Below the pieces are notes generated by a model. That model had not been told where the DNA came from, did no database searches, and was given only the letters and a program-made list of their open reading frames with translations. Position numbers and translations under genes: made by a program. From NCBI RefSeq assembly GCF_014652275.1, contig NZ_BMYM01000001.1, positions 1,426,001 through 1,490,000 of the forward strand: a stretch of DNA of 64,000 bases, in the 5' to 3' direction. Below, piece by piece: positions 26,501 to 34,568 of the stretch. This DNA comes from Parahalioglobus pacificus. Its GTDB lineage: Bacteria; Pseudomonadota; Gammaproteobacteria; Pseudomonadales; Halieaceae. The number at the start of each line of letters is the position of its first letter. Positions within the stretch are counted from its first letter, which is position 1.

Positions 26501-26621
26501 TCACCGTGACTCCGCGCAGGGGGGCCTCGTCCAGGAAAACCATAAGGTATGCATCGGCGGCAATAGCGCGGGATGCAGTAAAGAGCAGCAGTAGTCCTAG
26601 CGTAACTGCGATTTTCTTCAT
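23571..26621 (-). CDS. TonB-dependent receptor with N-terminal carboxypeptidase-regulatory-like domains
   Basis: A 1016-residue outer-membrane receptor. Signal peptide about 1-21 (KKIAVTLGLLLLFTASRAIA); two Ig-like/carboxypeptidase-regulatory-like domains, about 22-100 and 115-200 (FITGTVKNTVGAPVVGANI); a TonB-box-like LEEVVVLG; a plug (VRVAGVSVTDSKYATVRGLDGRY, TPDQLATTTGGSIKI); and a barrel ending in YQFF. Substrate unknown. The ATG at 26619-26621 is chosen over the upstream-extended frame because it places the signal peptide at the N-terminus. It is first gene of an operon with the duplicated lipoprotein and lies downstream of a four-repeat Pho-box array, so I infer PhoB control and possibly a role in acquiring a phosphorus-containing nutrient. 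Confidence 0.9.
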   Translation of the reverse strand: MKKIAVTLGLLLLFTASRAIAADAYLMVFLDEAPLRGVTVTLDDTPIGETDGNGRISAPLTAGEHVLGLSDDDLTFPVAFSSGADEDVEIVVTFTASTGDEPVVSVKRFAVGDVAATGFITGTVKNTVGAPVVGANIIAEGVDASTATDSDGVYVLELPRGAYDVRVVAPDYRSVDIPNVRVLADTGVTAGVTMYAAESDAVAVQLPSTQLEEVVVLGVFNPTDTSEGIERFATSITNAIDIEQLQRFGDSDVASALVRVAGVSVTDSKYATVRGLDGRYISATLNGLLMPSTDPQRRDVQLDLFPTNILGGIEIQKSYTPDQLATTTGGSIKINTKGLPDEKINQVSGDLAYNFDFTGDDVLAHRSSETEWLGFDNGLRDLPNRVVNATDGGQSLTICDPAIDPERCTSQLDAAALAVQFQDDYNVRDKQALPDVSAGWAYGDRLPAGDNEWGYYGALNYSRETDDRGDAELSNPLETQGEYRRTRETVALNGYFVTGLEYGLADEVLSKTSILRATDDVTRLESGIDGREGNAITSAILEYVERQFFSQAFTGHNELESDIGLHIFDWRAAYSRTDRYEPDRRQYSYFNNNLSTSAFERRWSDLVEDSIDLGFDYKLPIDWGDYNTTELQAGLLWSDKDRTVEQYRFGIRQGDFRDVDLGIDQDLEEILSYQNFVVDRFRLAANTTQTDSYDSTEEIQAYYLNANTDLGDAWFFGIGARFEDFSQTLDYPNEPDSSNELNFDDWYPAISATWRPLDDWQFRVGYSETASYPGLIERSESISFDPFTDDPIFGNPNLQVSTIENLDARLEYYFSDTESISLAVFAKEIDQPIERAIPDASGSAARGITFRNQDSADLFGIELDATKNLLDEDEYLLFLGGNVSYIDSEVELSEDSIRLEGESANGRVLQGQSEWLANVQLGFDHYPTEQKVTLLVNYFDDRIFRVARGTQNGPEIESGRIIVDITYSKMFGEALTLSAQINNLLNDEFEFVQNGNTIESFETGTTFQVGLTYQFF

Positions 26622-26719
26622 GTCAGGGGAAGCCTTCTGGTCCAAAAGTGATTCGGTTCTTGGTGCACACGGCACGCTGCATTGGCTGGACAGGTACCAG
26701 ACAACGCTTGATTGAGCGC

Positions 26720-26775
26720 ATCCTATGAGGCGGAAGTGACAGAAATGTGATTGAAATGTGTCAGTTGTGTGACAA
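26720..26775 (-). promoter_or_regulatory. Four-repeat Pho-box array with -10 element
   Basis: Read on the minus strand four 7-mers recur with exact 11-nt period: TTGTCAC (26775-26769), CTGACAC (26764-26758), CAATCAC (26753-26747) and CTGTCAC (26742-26736), separated by AT-rich 4-nt spacers. The PhoB consensus is CTGTCAT/CTGTCAC with a 4-nt spacer. Ten nt downstream of the last repeat is TAGGAT (26725-26720), a 4/6 match to a -10. The array lies 115 nt upstream of the receptor's start codon. Confidence 0.75.
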
Positions 26776-26891
26776 GAGCGCAGCATGCAGGACGAGGCAA
26801 CAACGCTAAGTCGCTCACAGATCAGCTGAATGAATCAATAGCAGGAACAGGCCCACACAAGTGCGGCACCTGCATTACCATGGTGTGGCGA

Positions 26892-27920
26892 CTAGGGTCT
26901 TAGACTTTTACTCACGAAGCGATTTCGATAGTCGGTGGGGGTACTCCCCGCCCAGCGCCTGAAAGCACGTGTGAAAACCGTGGGGTCGCGATAGCCCAGG
27001 CTTTCGCTGATGTCAGCCACGGAGTGCTTCCCCTCCCTTAGCAGGGCCTCGGCACGCAATTGCCGCAGCTGATCCAGCTCGGTCTTCAACGAGGTACCCA
27101 TATCGCTAAGGCGCCGTACCAAGGTTCGTTTGCTAATGCCGCACAGCTCCGCGACATGGTCCGCATCGAGGCCAGGCTCATGCAGGTGTTTTTCCAACAC
27201 GTAACGCAGGGCTGCCAAGGTGTCGGAAGGTGCCCGATTGCGGGCGAAAATCCGTGCGTCGTCTGCCGCGCTGGCACGGAGCTGCGGCGCCAGCAGCAGC
27301 CATGTGCTGGGGAACGACACACTGAAACCGCTGGTATTCGCGCCAGCCACCCTGATGTCCCAATGCCCTGGGGGAAATACCTCGGGGTCACACACTTGCA
27401 CGAGCACGTTATGCCCCGCCCAATTGCCGCCCATCGCCTGCCGCAAAATAGACAGAATGTACGCAGCGCCGAAACCGTCGTTGTGACGCGGCAGCCTGCC
27501 GCCATCAGTGACGCGCCTTTCGGTAAAGATGGTTCTGCTACCCCGGGTTTCCAGCTTGAATTCCACTGAATTCGCATCGCGGTAGGCGTCAATGGAGAAG
27601 CGCAGCAGTAGATCACCCACCGATTGTGCCTGCCGCGCTGCATCGGCCATCGGCGACCATTCAAACGGGTTCAAGGAAGTACCCAGGTTCACACCGCAGT
27701 GCGGATCTCCCGTGAGCTCGGCCAGAGTCTCCACCAGGTCGTACATCACGGCGGCGGTCACGAACTGTTCCTGGTCTCCAAAGCTGGCCTCCGACAGGCA
27801 ATAGGGTTCGAGGCTTGCCTGTACACGCTTACCACTGCGAAGCGCCGCATCAAGAAAGGGCTGCGCAAGAGCGAGACGCACCATGGGCAGTTGCAATTTT
27901 TCCCGCGCCTGTGACGCCAT
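26892..27920 (-). CDS. AraC family transcriptional regulator (OruR/arabinose-binding-domain type)
   Basis: A 342-residue regulator. The N-terminal 220 or so residues match the Arabinose_bd-like domain of the OruR/ArgR branch of AraC proteins (FGDQEQFVTAAVMYDLVETLAELTGDPHCGVNLG). The C-terminal 100 residues hold two helix-turn-helix motifs (ADHVAELCGISKRTLVRRL and SVADISESLGYRDPTVFTRAF) ending in the family signature FRRWAGSTPTDYR. It is divergently transcribed from the amidohydrolase-porin pair across 161 nt and is a good candidate for their regulator. The effector is unknown. No strong ribosome binding site precedes its ATG. Confidence 0.9.
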   Translation of the reverse strand: MASQAREKLQLPMVRLALAQPFLDAALRSGKRVQASLEPYCLSEASFGDQEQFVTAAVMYDLVETLAELTGDPHCGVNLGTSLNPFEWSPMADAARQAQSVGDLLLRFSIDAYRDANSVEFKLETRGSRTIFTERRVTDGGRLPRHNDGFGAAYILSILRQAMGGNWAGHNVLVQVCDPEVFPPGHWDIRVAGANTSGFSVSFPSTWLLLAPQLRASAADDARIFARNRAPSDTLAALRYVLEKHLHEPGLDADHVAELCGISKRTLVRRLSDMGTSLKTELDQLRQLRAEALLREGKHSVADISESLGYRDPTVFTRAFRRWAGSTPTDYRNRFVSKSLRP

Positions 27921-28081
27921 AAGCCGTGAATCCTATACCGGGGTTGTCTCGGCAGTGTAAACCAATTTCAGACAATTCGAGCCAAACAGACTGCTTAATG
28001 GCGCTAATCGCCAACACGCACAGGCTGAATTGAAGCTATAGTCTTCCCTAATAATTCACTCGGATGTAGGGGCATAACATC

Positions 28082-29452
28082 ATGAAATAGCTAGTTATTA
28101 CTCTGGTCGCACTGTTCACACCGGCCATCAGCGCGCAGGAAACGGCCGCACCGCAGGTGCTGTTCACGAACGTTCATGTTTTCGACGGGGTTAACGAGCG
28201 CCGGATAGAAAACGCCAGCGTGCTGGTGGAAGGCAACAAGATCAAAACCGTCAGCAAGGGGGCCATTGAGGCGCCCGGCGCACAAGTTGTTGACGGGGGC
28301 GGCCGCACCCTGCTGCCCGGCTTTATCGAGGCACACGCCCACCTAATGCTGATGGGCCCGAGCCTGCCCGCCATGGAAGCAAACACCACCTGGGAAGACT
28401 TTGGCATCCACGGCACTCGCATGGCCGAGATGTACCTGATGCAGGGCTTTACCACCGTGCGCGATGCAGGCGGGGCCAATGGCGGCCTACGGAGGGCCAT
28501 CGACTCCGGGGCCATCGTCGGTCCGCGCTTTTACACCTCGGCAGCGTTCCTGGGCACGCGCGGCGGGCATGCCGACTTCGCCAACTTTACCTCCCCCGTG
28601 GGCGAGTCTACGAACTTTAGTCGTCTTAACATGGCGCAAGAGGTCGACAACGTTGCGGACGTGCAAAAGTTCGGTCGCAACAATTTCCGCATGGGTGCCA
28701 CACAATTGAAGTACATGCAGTCCGGTGGGGTTGTCTCGGCGTTTGATCCTTGGCAACTATTGGCCGGCTCGCAGGCGGAGATCGAAGCCGCCGTGCAGGT
28801 TGCTAACGAGTACGGCAGCTACGTGATGGCGCACTCTTACCGCAAAGAGGCCATGATGAGCGCATTGGAAGCCGGTGTTAAATCCATCGAGCACGGCTTC
28901 TCCTTTGACTGCGAAGTTGCCAAGGTTATGAAGCAGAAAGGCGCCTTCATCACAACCAATCTAACCGCCTTTGACCCAGGCCTGCTGGACATTCCCGCGG
29001 TAGCCAATGTTCCCTCCAGTCTCGCCAAAGCAAAGTCAGCATCCGCGACCTTTGCCGGCTATATCGACAATATGAAGAAGTGCCCGGTCAAGCGTGCGGC
29101 CCAAACGGACTGTGTGGGCTCAGTCACCGCCTGCAACATTCAGATCGCGTACGAAAAACACCTCAATAACGAGTTCTTCGGCCCGCACACCTCGCTGGTA
29201 ACCATGACCTCGACAGGTGGAGAACTGGTGGCGTTGTCCGGAGACTTTATGAACCCTTACCCAGAGGGCAAGCTAGGCGTGATCGAGGAAGGCGCCTATG
29301 CCGACATCCTGATCGTCGACGGCAACCCGCTAGAGGACTTCAGCGTTGTAGGCACCGGCACACAATGGTTTGGTGCCGATCCCAGGCCCGATAGCCCGGA
29401 GACGCTGCGTGTCATCATGAAGGACGGAAAAATCTATAAGAACACGCTATGA
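28082..29452 (+). pseudogene. Exported amidohydrolase with an in-frame amber codon in its signal peptide
   Basis: The coding frame continues upstream of its first usable start (GTG 28157) into a typical signal peptide beginning at ATG 28082 (AGGGG about 10 nt before). Codons 1-3 read ATG AAA TAG; the stop at 28088-28090 is followed by LVITLVALFTPAISAQETAAP. One C-to-T change from CAG would explain it. The rest is intact (about 430 residues) and carries the metallo-amidohydrolase ligands: HAH in GFIEAHAHLM, a candidate Lys in QLKYMQSGG, MAHSYR, SIEHGF and QTDCVG. Relatives include prolidase- and imidazolonepropionase-like enzymes. Expression from GTG 28157 would yield a cytosolic protein. The stop overlaps the porin start by 4 nt (ATGA). 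Confidence 0.75.
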
Positions 29453-30708
29453 GGCACTGGAGAAACAGTGCGTGTGCTTGCGCTCTTCTCTCGTCGACGT
29501 CCACGCTTGCGGTCGAGCAGCCCTCCCCCGGCTTTGGGGGACCGGATGCGGTCGAGCAGACACTGCAGACGGACCGCGCTGAGAAAGACAGTTTCATTGA
29601 GGCGGAAATATTCAAACCGCTGGAAGACTGGCAACAGCGCCTTGAGGACAACCACGGCTTCAGTATCGGCGCGGACTACTCCTTCGTCACACTGGGGGCC
29701 AGCGACGTTATCGATGACGCAGACGACACCGCCAGCAGTGGCATGCTACGTGTCTTCGGCCGTTGGAATCTCACTGGCAGCGGCGCGGAGAGTTCTGGCG
29801 CGCTGGTCTACAAGCTGGAACATCGCCACAGCTATGGCGATTCTGCGCCCAGCGATTTTTACCTGGGGAATGTGGGATACGTTGGCCTGACTGCCCCACC
29901 TTTCAGCGATCAGGGCACACGCTGGAGCAACCTGTATTGGCGTCAAAGCATCAACAGTGGAAAGACGGTGCTGTTGGGGGGCTTTCTGGATGTCACCGAC
30001 TTCGTGGATGTTTACGGGCTCGCAAGCCCCTGGCTGCACTTCATAAATCTGGCATTCTCCACAGGCTCAGGCAGCATTGATCTGCCCAGTGACGCCAGTC
30101 TGGGCATCGCCGGCGGTCACATCTTCGATAACAATGTGTACGTTATTGGCAGCGTGGTTGATCGCAATGGCGACCCCACTGAAATTCAGGACGGCTTCGA
30201 TACGTTCTTCGGCGACAACGAGTATTTCAGCAGCATCGAGATCGGACATACCAGCTCGCACTCCCGAATTGCATTGGATAACGTGCACCTGACGATGTGG
30301 CATGCCGATGCGCGCGAGGATGCCGGCGCACCCTCCGGTTGGGGAGCGAACTTCTCCTGGTCCAGCTACATCAATGATCAATGGATGCCCTTTCTCCGCG
30401 CGGGTTATACGGATGACGGCGGTTCACTGCTGGAAAAGACGCTCAGTGTAGGATTTGCCTACCAGCCCGGCGGTGGCACAGACACACCAGGCAACCTCAT
30501 GGGCGCCGCAATCAATTGGGGCGAAGTCAACGAGAACGCATTCGGCCCTGGTCTTGATGATCAGTACACCTTCGAGGCTTTCTACCGCTGGCAACTCACA
30601 CGCAAATTTGCCCTGACGCTGGATTACCAGTACCTACAGGACCCGGCGCTCAATGCGGATGAGGACAGCTCACACGTGTTGTCACTGCGCGGTCGCTTTG
30701 CACTCTAG
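29449..30708 (+). CDS. OprB-like carbohydrate-selective porin family protein
   Basis: A 419-residue outer-membrane protein. A short signal region (ACACALLSSTSTLAV) leads into a barrel-like sequence with many alternating strands (FSIGADYSFVTLGASD, GMLRVFGRWNLTG, LVYKLEHRHSYG, NLYWRQSINSGKTVLLGGFLD) and a C-terminal aromatic-rich end (SLRGRFAL). These match the OprB family, which passes sugars or other small polar compounds. Its ATG overlaps the TGA of the amidohydrolase gene, so translation is probably coupled. An upstream amber codon in that gene could therefore also affect porin expression. Convergent with the next gene, with 5 nt between stops. Confidence 0.78.
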   Translation: MRHWRNSACACALLSSTSTLAVEQPSPGFGGPDAVEQTLQTDRAEKDSFIEAEIFKPLEDWQQRLEDNHGFSIGADYSFVTLGASDVIDDADDTASSGMLRVFGRWNLTGSGAESSGALVYKLEHRHSYGDSAPSDFYLGNVGYVGLTAPPFSDQGTRWSNLYWRQSINSGKTVLLGGFLDVTDFVDVYGLASPWLHFINLAFSTGSGSIDLPSDASLGIAGGHIFDNNVYVIGSVVDRNGDPTEIQDGFDTFFGDNEYFSSIEIGHTSSHSRIALDNVHLTMWHADAREDAGAPSGWGANFSWSSYINDQWMPFLRAGYTDDGGSLLEKTLSVGFAYQPGGGTDTPGNLMGAAINWGEVNENAFGPGLDDQYTFEAFYRWQLTRKFALTLDYQYLQDPALNADEDSSHVLSLRGRFAL

Positions 30709-30713
30709 GAACG

Positions 30714-32540
30714 TTACTGGAGCGAAAATACGCCATCGTTCAATAGCGCATCAATTTTGAGAAAGGCATCCACCGCGTGCTGGGTGGAATCGACACGCAC
30801 ACGATTGTTTGCGACGCTCACCCGCAACGCGCCCTCCACACAGTCTCGGCAAGGCACGAAGTACATACGCTCGCCGCGATACTGCAAGTTGTCGAGATTG
30901 GATAACGCCATACGCAGTGCATCCGAATACAAGCTAACACGCAGGTCGTCGCCCTGCTGGTGGGCTGTGTGCAACGCGTGCGCCACCCCCTCCATATACA
31001 CCGCGTCGGAGCTTGCGTGCGGGCTGCCATACTGGGGTGTTTCCGGATTGTAAAAGCGGCCCCGATACTGCGGATGAGATGCACCCGAGTCCAATAGCTC
31101 CAGCAACTTATCGGTGAGCGTGAAAACAGCCGCCGGATACCGTTCATCACCAGTCAATGCATAGAGCGCACGCAGCGATTGCACATGCCAGGGCACATAG
31201 GCCGGGTAATAGTTTTCTTCCAGGTCATCCACATAGCGCTGCAGATACACATCCTGCAAAGCCACCGTCCTGGCCAGTACTGGCGCATCATCCGCTCGCT
31301 GTGCGTACTCCGCCAGCGCCAGCAGCGCCTCACCACTGTAAAACGTGAGTAAGCGCTGCTCATCGAAAGCGTAGTCCGGTTCTATATACCAGGCCCGAAA
31401 CCCTTGTCTGCCCGCATCCAGAGAAAGAATACCGTTCACTAATGCGCGCGCCTGCTCGGCATACTCTTCATAGAAGGGGCTGTACACCAACGTGCGCAGC
31501 GCCATGGCCATCGCCCCCAATTTGGACTTGTCCCGAAAGACGATGTAGCCCTCGCCGTTCGACTCCCAGTACCAGTGGGTGAACATGTAGTTCAGATTGT
31601 CGCGGTGGGCCGCGAGCAGCGCCGGTTGCTCACTCGCGAGCTCCGCCAGCGTTCGTGAGGCCATCAACTGCCTGAGCACATTGTCGCGGGATGCAGGCCA
31701 TCGATCGCGTGCAGGCAAGTAGAGATACCTGAAGTCGCCCGATGGCTTTTGAGACGCGAGCAGCCACTGCTGTGCCCGGTTGCCTAACGCCCTGTAGTCG
31801 TCATGATTGACGACCGCATCGGCAGAGAAAGTGTTGCCCATGGCGTACTTGACCACCTCAGAGCCCGCCCCCGAAAAGTGGTCGACCCGGTAGTAGTAAC
31901 GGCTGATAGCCGATTCCGTGCTACCGGCACTAATCAGCGATCCGTCGATCACTTGCAGTAGTTTCTCCTCGCTGAGGTTGGCCTCCACCGCATAAGCACC
32001 GTAGTAGTTAGCCGTGGCCTCGGCCATCACACTGAGCCCATGCAGGCCGTGGATATAGCCACCGCCGGTCATAGGCCTGTCTCTACCCATCACGTGCAAA
32101 TGGATATCAAGCTCATCCGCTGTCGCTGCCCTACTCAACTGCGTCGTATCCGCAAGCCTGGCGGCTTTTTCTGCGGCGCTCAAAACGTTTTGAGTAAGGC
32201 TTTTCCCATGCGCCCAGGCTGACGCAATTCGCTGCCTCTGATGCCAGGCCACTACGTAGACACGATGCTCCGCATCGGCGAGCACCGGCTGAATCGCCGC
32301 ATCGCTTTGGCCGGTCCCAGTCATTGCGTCCAGTAGAGATGCCCGCGCGAGCGCCAACAATTGTTGCCTCTGTGTATCAGACAATCGCGGCAACTCATGT
32401 GCGGGCCCCGCAAAGGGGCTGGGCGTTGATGTCACAGAAGTCTGCCCCCAGGGCAGGGACAGTTGACCTGACACCGCCAGAACCACCAGCGAAAGCAATC
32501 CCGCATAGATAAGCACGCGTAGCACGCTGGCTTTGGTCAT
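30714..32540 (-). CDS. Membrane-anchored or secreted protein with an alpha/alpha-toroid-like C-terminal domain
   Basis: A 608-residue protein that I cannot assign to a characterised family. The start at ATG 32538-32540 gives an N-terminal anchor/signal (VLRVLIYAGLLSLVVLAVSGQL), so it acts in the periplasm. Residues about 55-170 weakly resemble an AMMECR1-like domain (ending TADELDIHLHVMG). From about 200 on, helical pairs with Trp/Tyr-rich loops (TFYSGEALLALAEYAQR, PAYVPWHVQSLRALYALTG, ASSDAVYMEGVAHALHTAH) suggest a six-hairpin toroid as in glycoside hydrolases, epimerases or terpene-cyclase-like proteins. It is divergent from the SutA-like/OlsF/PlcP genes, with which it may share regulation. 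Confidence 0.7.
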   Translation of the reverse strand: MTKASVLRVLIYAGLLSLVVLAVSGQLSLPWGQTSVTSTPSPFAGPAHELPRLSDTQRQQLLALARASLLDAMTGTGQSDAAIQPVLADAEHRVYVVAWHQRQRIASAWAHGKSLTQNVLSAAEKAARLADTTQLSRAATADELDIHLHVMGRDRPMTGGGYIHGLHGLSVMAEATANYYGAYAVEANLSEEKLLQVIDGSLISAGSTESAISRYYYRVDHFSGAGSEVVKYAMGNTFSADAVVNHDDYRALGNRAQQWLLASQKPSGDFRYLYLPARDRWPASRDNVLRQLMASRTLAELASEQPALLAAHRDNLNYMFTHWYWESNGEGYIVFRDKSKLGAMAMALRTLVYSPFYEEYAEQARALVNGILSLDAGRQGFRAWYIEPDYAFDEQRLLTFYSGEALLALAEYAQRADDAPVLARTVALQDVYLQRYVDDLEENYYPAYVPWHVQSLRALYALTGDERYPAAVFTLTDKLLELLDSGASHPQYRGRFYNPETPQYGSPHASSDAVYMEGVAHALHTAHQQGDDLRVSLYSDALRMALSNLDNLQYRGERMYFVPCRDCVEGALRVSVANNRVRVDSTQHAVDAFLKIDALLNDGVFSLQ

Positions 32541-32551
32541 AAATCTTTCAC
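32534..32551 (+). promoter_or_regulatory. Degenerate Pho-box-like sequence before the SutA-like/OlsF/PlcP genes
   Basis: TGGTCAT (32534-32540) and CTTTCAC (32545-32551) are separated by AAAT and match the PhoB consensus at 11 of 14 repeat positions. It overlaps the divergent gene's start codon, and the -10 region at the expected distance (TTTCTC) is poor. Confidence 0.25.
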
Positions 32552-32621
32552 CGTAGTGTCGTTTCTCTGCAATCAGCAGCACGCATGCTGCCGCCAATCT
32601 CTTGGTACGGAGCTAATTGAG

Positions 32622-32816
32622 ATGCCTAATCATATCGACTCTGTTGTGGATGTGGCGAAGAAAAAAATGCGCGAGGAAATCGATCAACAGGTCGAACTAT
32701 TCCTAAAGAGAGGTGGCCGAATCGATGTCCTATTGCCACCAGAACCTGCGGCCCGCCATGAGCGGGGTTCTGTCTGGCACAGTCCGAACGAATTCGCGGA
32801 CGTGCGGGACGACTAG
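32622..32816 (+). CDS. Small SutA-like protein
   Basis: A 64-residue charged protein: an amphipathic helix (VDVAKKKMREEIDQQVELFL) followed by KRGGRIDVLLPPEPAARHERGS. The second half resembles the C-terminal part of Pseudomonas SutA, an RNA polymerase-binding factor of slow-growing cells, as I remember it (FLSRGGKVQEIEPN). The acidic N-terminal half of SutA is missing, so this could be a separate family sharing that motif. ATG 32622 has GGAG 9 nt upstream. It precedes the OlsF-like gene by 9 nt and is likely co-transcribed with it. Confidence 0.55.
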   Translation: MPNHIDSVVDVAKKKMREEIDQQVELFLKRGGRIDVLLPPEPAARHERGSVWHSPNEFADVRDD

Positions 32817-32825
32817 GGCAACCCA

Positions 32826-34568
32826 ATGTTTGACGTCAAAGAGATAATCCAAACACGGTTCCCAGCATTCTCACAGCGTCATGCCCGCACCGCACGCATC
32901 CTTTCAAGATTTCTATCACTACTGTTTTACGAAACACGTTTCCAGCAATTCGAGCGCAACTACCCTCATTTGGAGGGCTTAGACTTTGTTGAGCAAACAC
33001 TGCGTTACTTCGACTTCAGACTGCGCGTGCGCGAGGACGAGCGCGCACGAATTCCTGCGACAGGTCGCGTTGTAATCGCAGCGAATCACCCCATTGGCTC
33101 ACTGGACGGTCTGTCTTTGCTGCACCTGGTGCGTCAGGTCAGGGCTGACGTGAAAGTCGTTGCGAACGAATTGCTGTCTGAGGTGAAGCCTTTACACCCA
33201 CTGCTGCTGCCAGTGAACAACATGGGCGGGCAGACAGCGCGTAACAACCTCAAAAACATCAAAGCGCACCTGGAGTCAGAGGGTGCGCTGATTATCTTCC
33301 CTGCCGGTGAGGTATCACGTCTGGGGTCCAAGGGCGTCAAGGACGGTGAGTGGCACAGCGGATTTGTGAAGATGGCTCGCACCGCGGGCGCACCGATTCT
33401 TCCCGTTTATGTTGCCGGACGTAACTCGCTATTTTTCTATAGCCTGTCTGCGCTTGCTAAGCCACTTTCCACACTCTGGCTTATTCGGGAGATGTTCAAG
33501 CAGAGCCATAACACCATCGATGCGCGAATAGGCAGACCCGTTACGCAAGAAATCTACGATGCTAACCAGTTCTCTGCGAAGCAACTTGCTCGGATGTTCC
33601 GCAAACATGTGTACCGCATGGCGCGGGATGGCAAGCCAATTTTCCGCTCTGTTGATACTGTCGCCGCGCCCGAGAACAGGCAACTCCTCAATCGGGAACT
33701 GCTTGCCAGCGAACGCTTGGGACAAACTCGGGACGGCAAACATATCTACCTGTGCAGAATGGGCAGTGCCCCATGCGTGATGCGTGAAATTGGTCGCTTG
33801 CGAGAAATTGCTTTTCGCAGCGTAGGCGAAGGTTCAGGGCTGCCCAGGGATATCGACCGATATGATGCCACCTACCTGCAACTGGTGTTGTGGGACAGTG
33901 AGGCCCTGGAGATCGCCGGTGCCTATCGCATCGGTGATGCCAAACAAATTATCGCACGGCAGGGGCTCGACGGGCTGTATACGCAGTCGCTTTTCCGTTT
34001 TGGCGAGAGCACAGTGCCTTATCTTGAACATGGCCTGGAGCTGGGACGCAGTTTTGTGCAACCCCGGTACCAGAACAAGAACAGCCTTGACTACCTCTGG
34101 TATGGAATCGGTGCCTACCTTGGCAAATACCCCCATTATCGCTATTTGTATGGGCCAGCCTCGATCAGCCGCTACTATGGTAGGGAAGGCATTGCCATGC
34201 TGGCCCACTACTTCTCCGGCTATTACAACAGTCTCCCCGTGGATGTGTCAGCCCGAGATCCGTTCGTCGTCGACGCAGAACTCAGCGAAAAGCTGGCGCG
34301 GACGTTCTCCGGTGAACATCGGGAGCAGGACTTCAAAACCTTGAAGCGCGCGCTCAAAGAACGCGGGCTACCTGTTCCACCGTTGTATAAACATTATTCT
34401 CAGGCGACAGATACCGACGGCGTTACTTTCACGGCTTTCAATATTGATCGTGATTTCGGTGATTGTGTGGACGGATTTGTAATCGCAGACCTGGAACGTC
34501 TCACTGAAAAAAAACGGCAACGCTATCTCTCAGGGGAGGATAACGACAATGGAGGCAATACGGACTGA
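32826..34568 (+). CDS. olsF: OlsF-like bifunctional ornithine lipid synthase (fused acyltransferases)
   Basis: A 580-residue cytosolic or membrane-associated protein with two acyltransferase domains. Residues about 80-260 are PlsC-like: AANHPIGSLDG (the NHPxGxxD form of the catalytic motif), LIIFPAGEVSRLGSKGVKDG and ILPVYVAGRNS. Residues about 310-500 are a GNAT-like domain of the OlsB/COG3176 type: MREIGRLREIAFRSVGEG, YDATYLQLVLWD, GLELGRSFVQPRYQ and LYGPASISRYYG. This order and length fit OlsF, in which the C-terminal half N-acylates ornithine with a 3-hydroxyacyl group and the N-terminal half O-acylates the product. Ornithine lipids are phosphorus-free. The 3' end overlaps the PlcP-like gene by 20 nt. 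Confidence 0.78.
   Translation: MFDVKEIIQTRFPAFSQRHARTARILSRFLSLLFYETRFQQFERNYPHLEGLDFVEQTLRYFDFRLRVREDERARIPATGRVVIAANHPIGSLDGLSLLHLVRQVRADVKVVANELLSEVKPLHPLLLPVNNMGGQTARNNLKNIKAHLESEGALIIFPAGEVSRLGSKGVKDGEWHSGFVKMARTAGAPILPVYVAGRNSLFFYSLSALAKPLSTLWLIREMFKQSHNTIDARIGRPVTQEIYDANQFSAKQLARMFRKHVYRMARDGKPIFRSVDTVAAPENRQLLNRELLASERLGQTRDGKHIYLCRMGSAPCVMREIGRLREIAFRSVGEGSGLPRDIDRYDATYLQLVLWDSEALEIAGAYRIGDAKQIIARQGLDGLYTQSLFRFGESTVPYLEHGLELGRSFVQPRYQNKNSLDYLWYGIGAYLGKYPHYRYLYGPASISRYYGREGIAMLAHYFSGYYNSLPVDVSARDPFVVDAELSEKLARTFSGEHREQDFKTLKRALKERGLPVPPLYKHYSQATDTDGVTFTAFNIDRDFGDCVDGFVIADLERLTEKKRQRYLSGEDNDNGGNTD

Noticed and set aside
28157-29452. Treating the amidohydrolase as a normal gene starting at GTG 28157
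   Set aside because: The upstream in-frame sequence encodes an obvious signal peptide with its own ATG and ribosome binding site; the GTG start would remove export from a family member that clearly had it.
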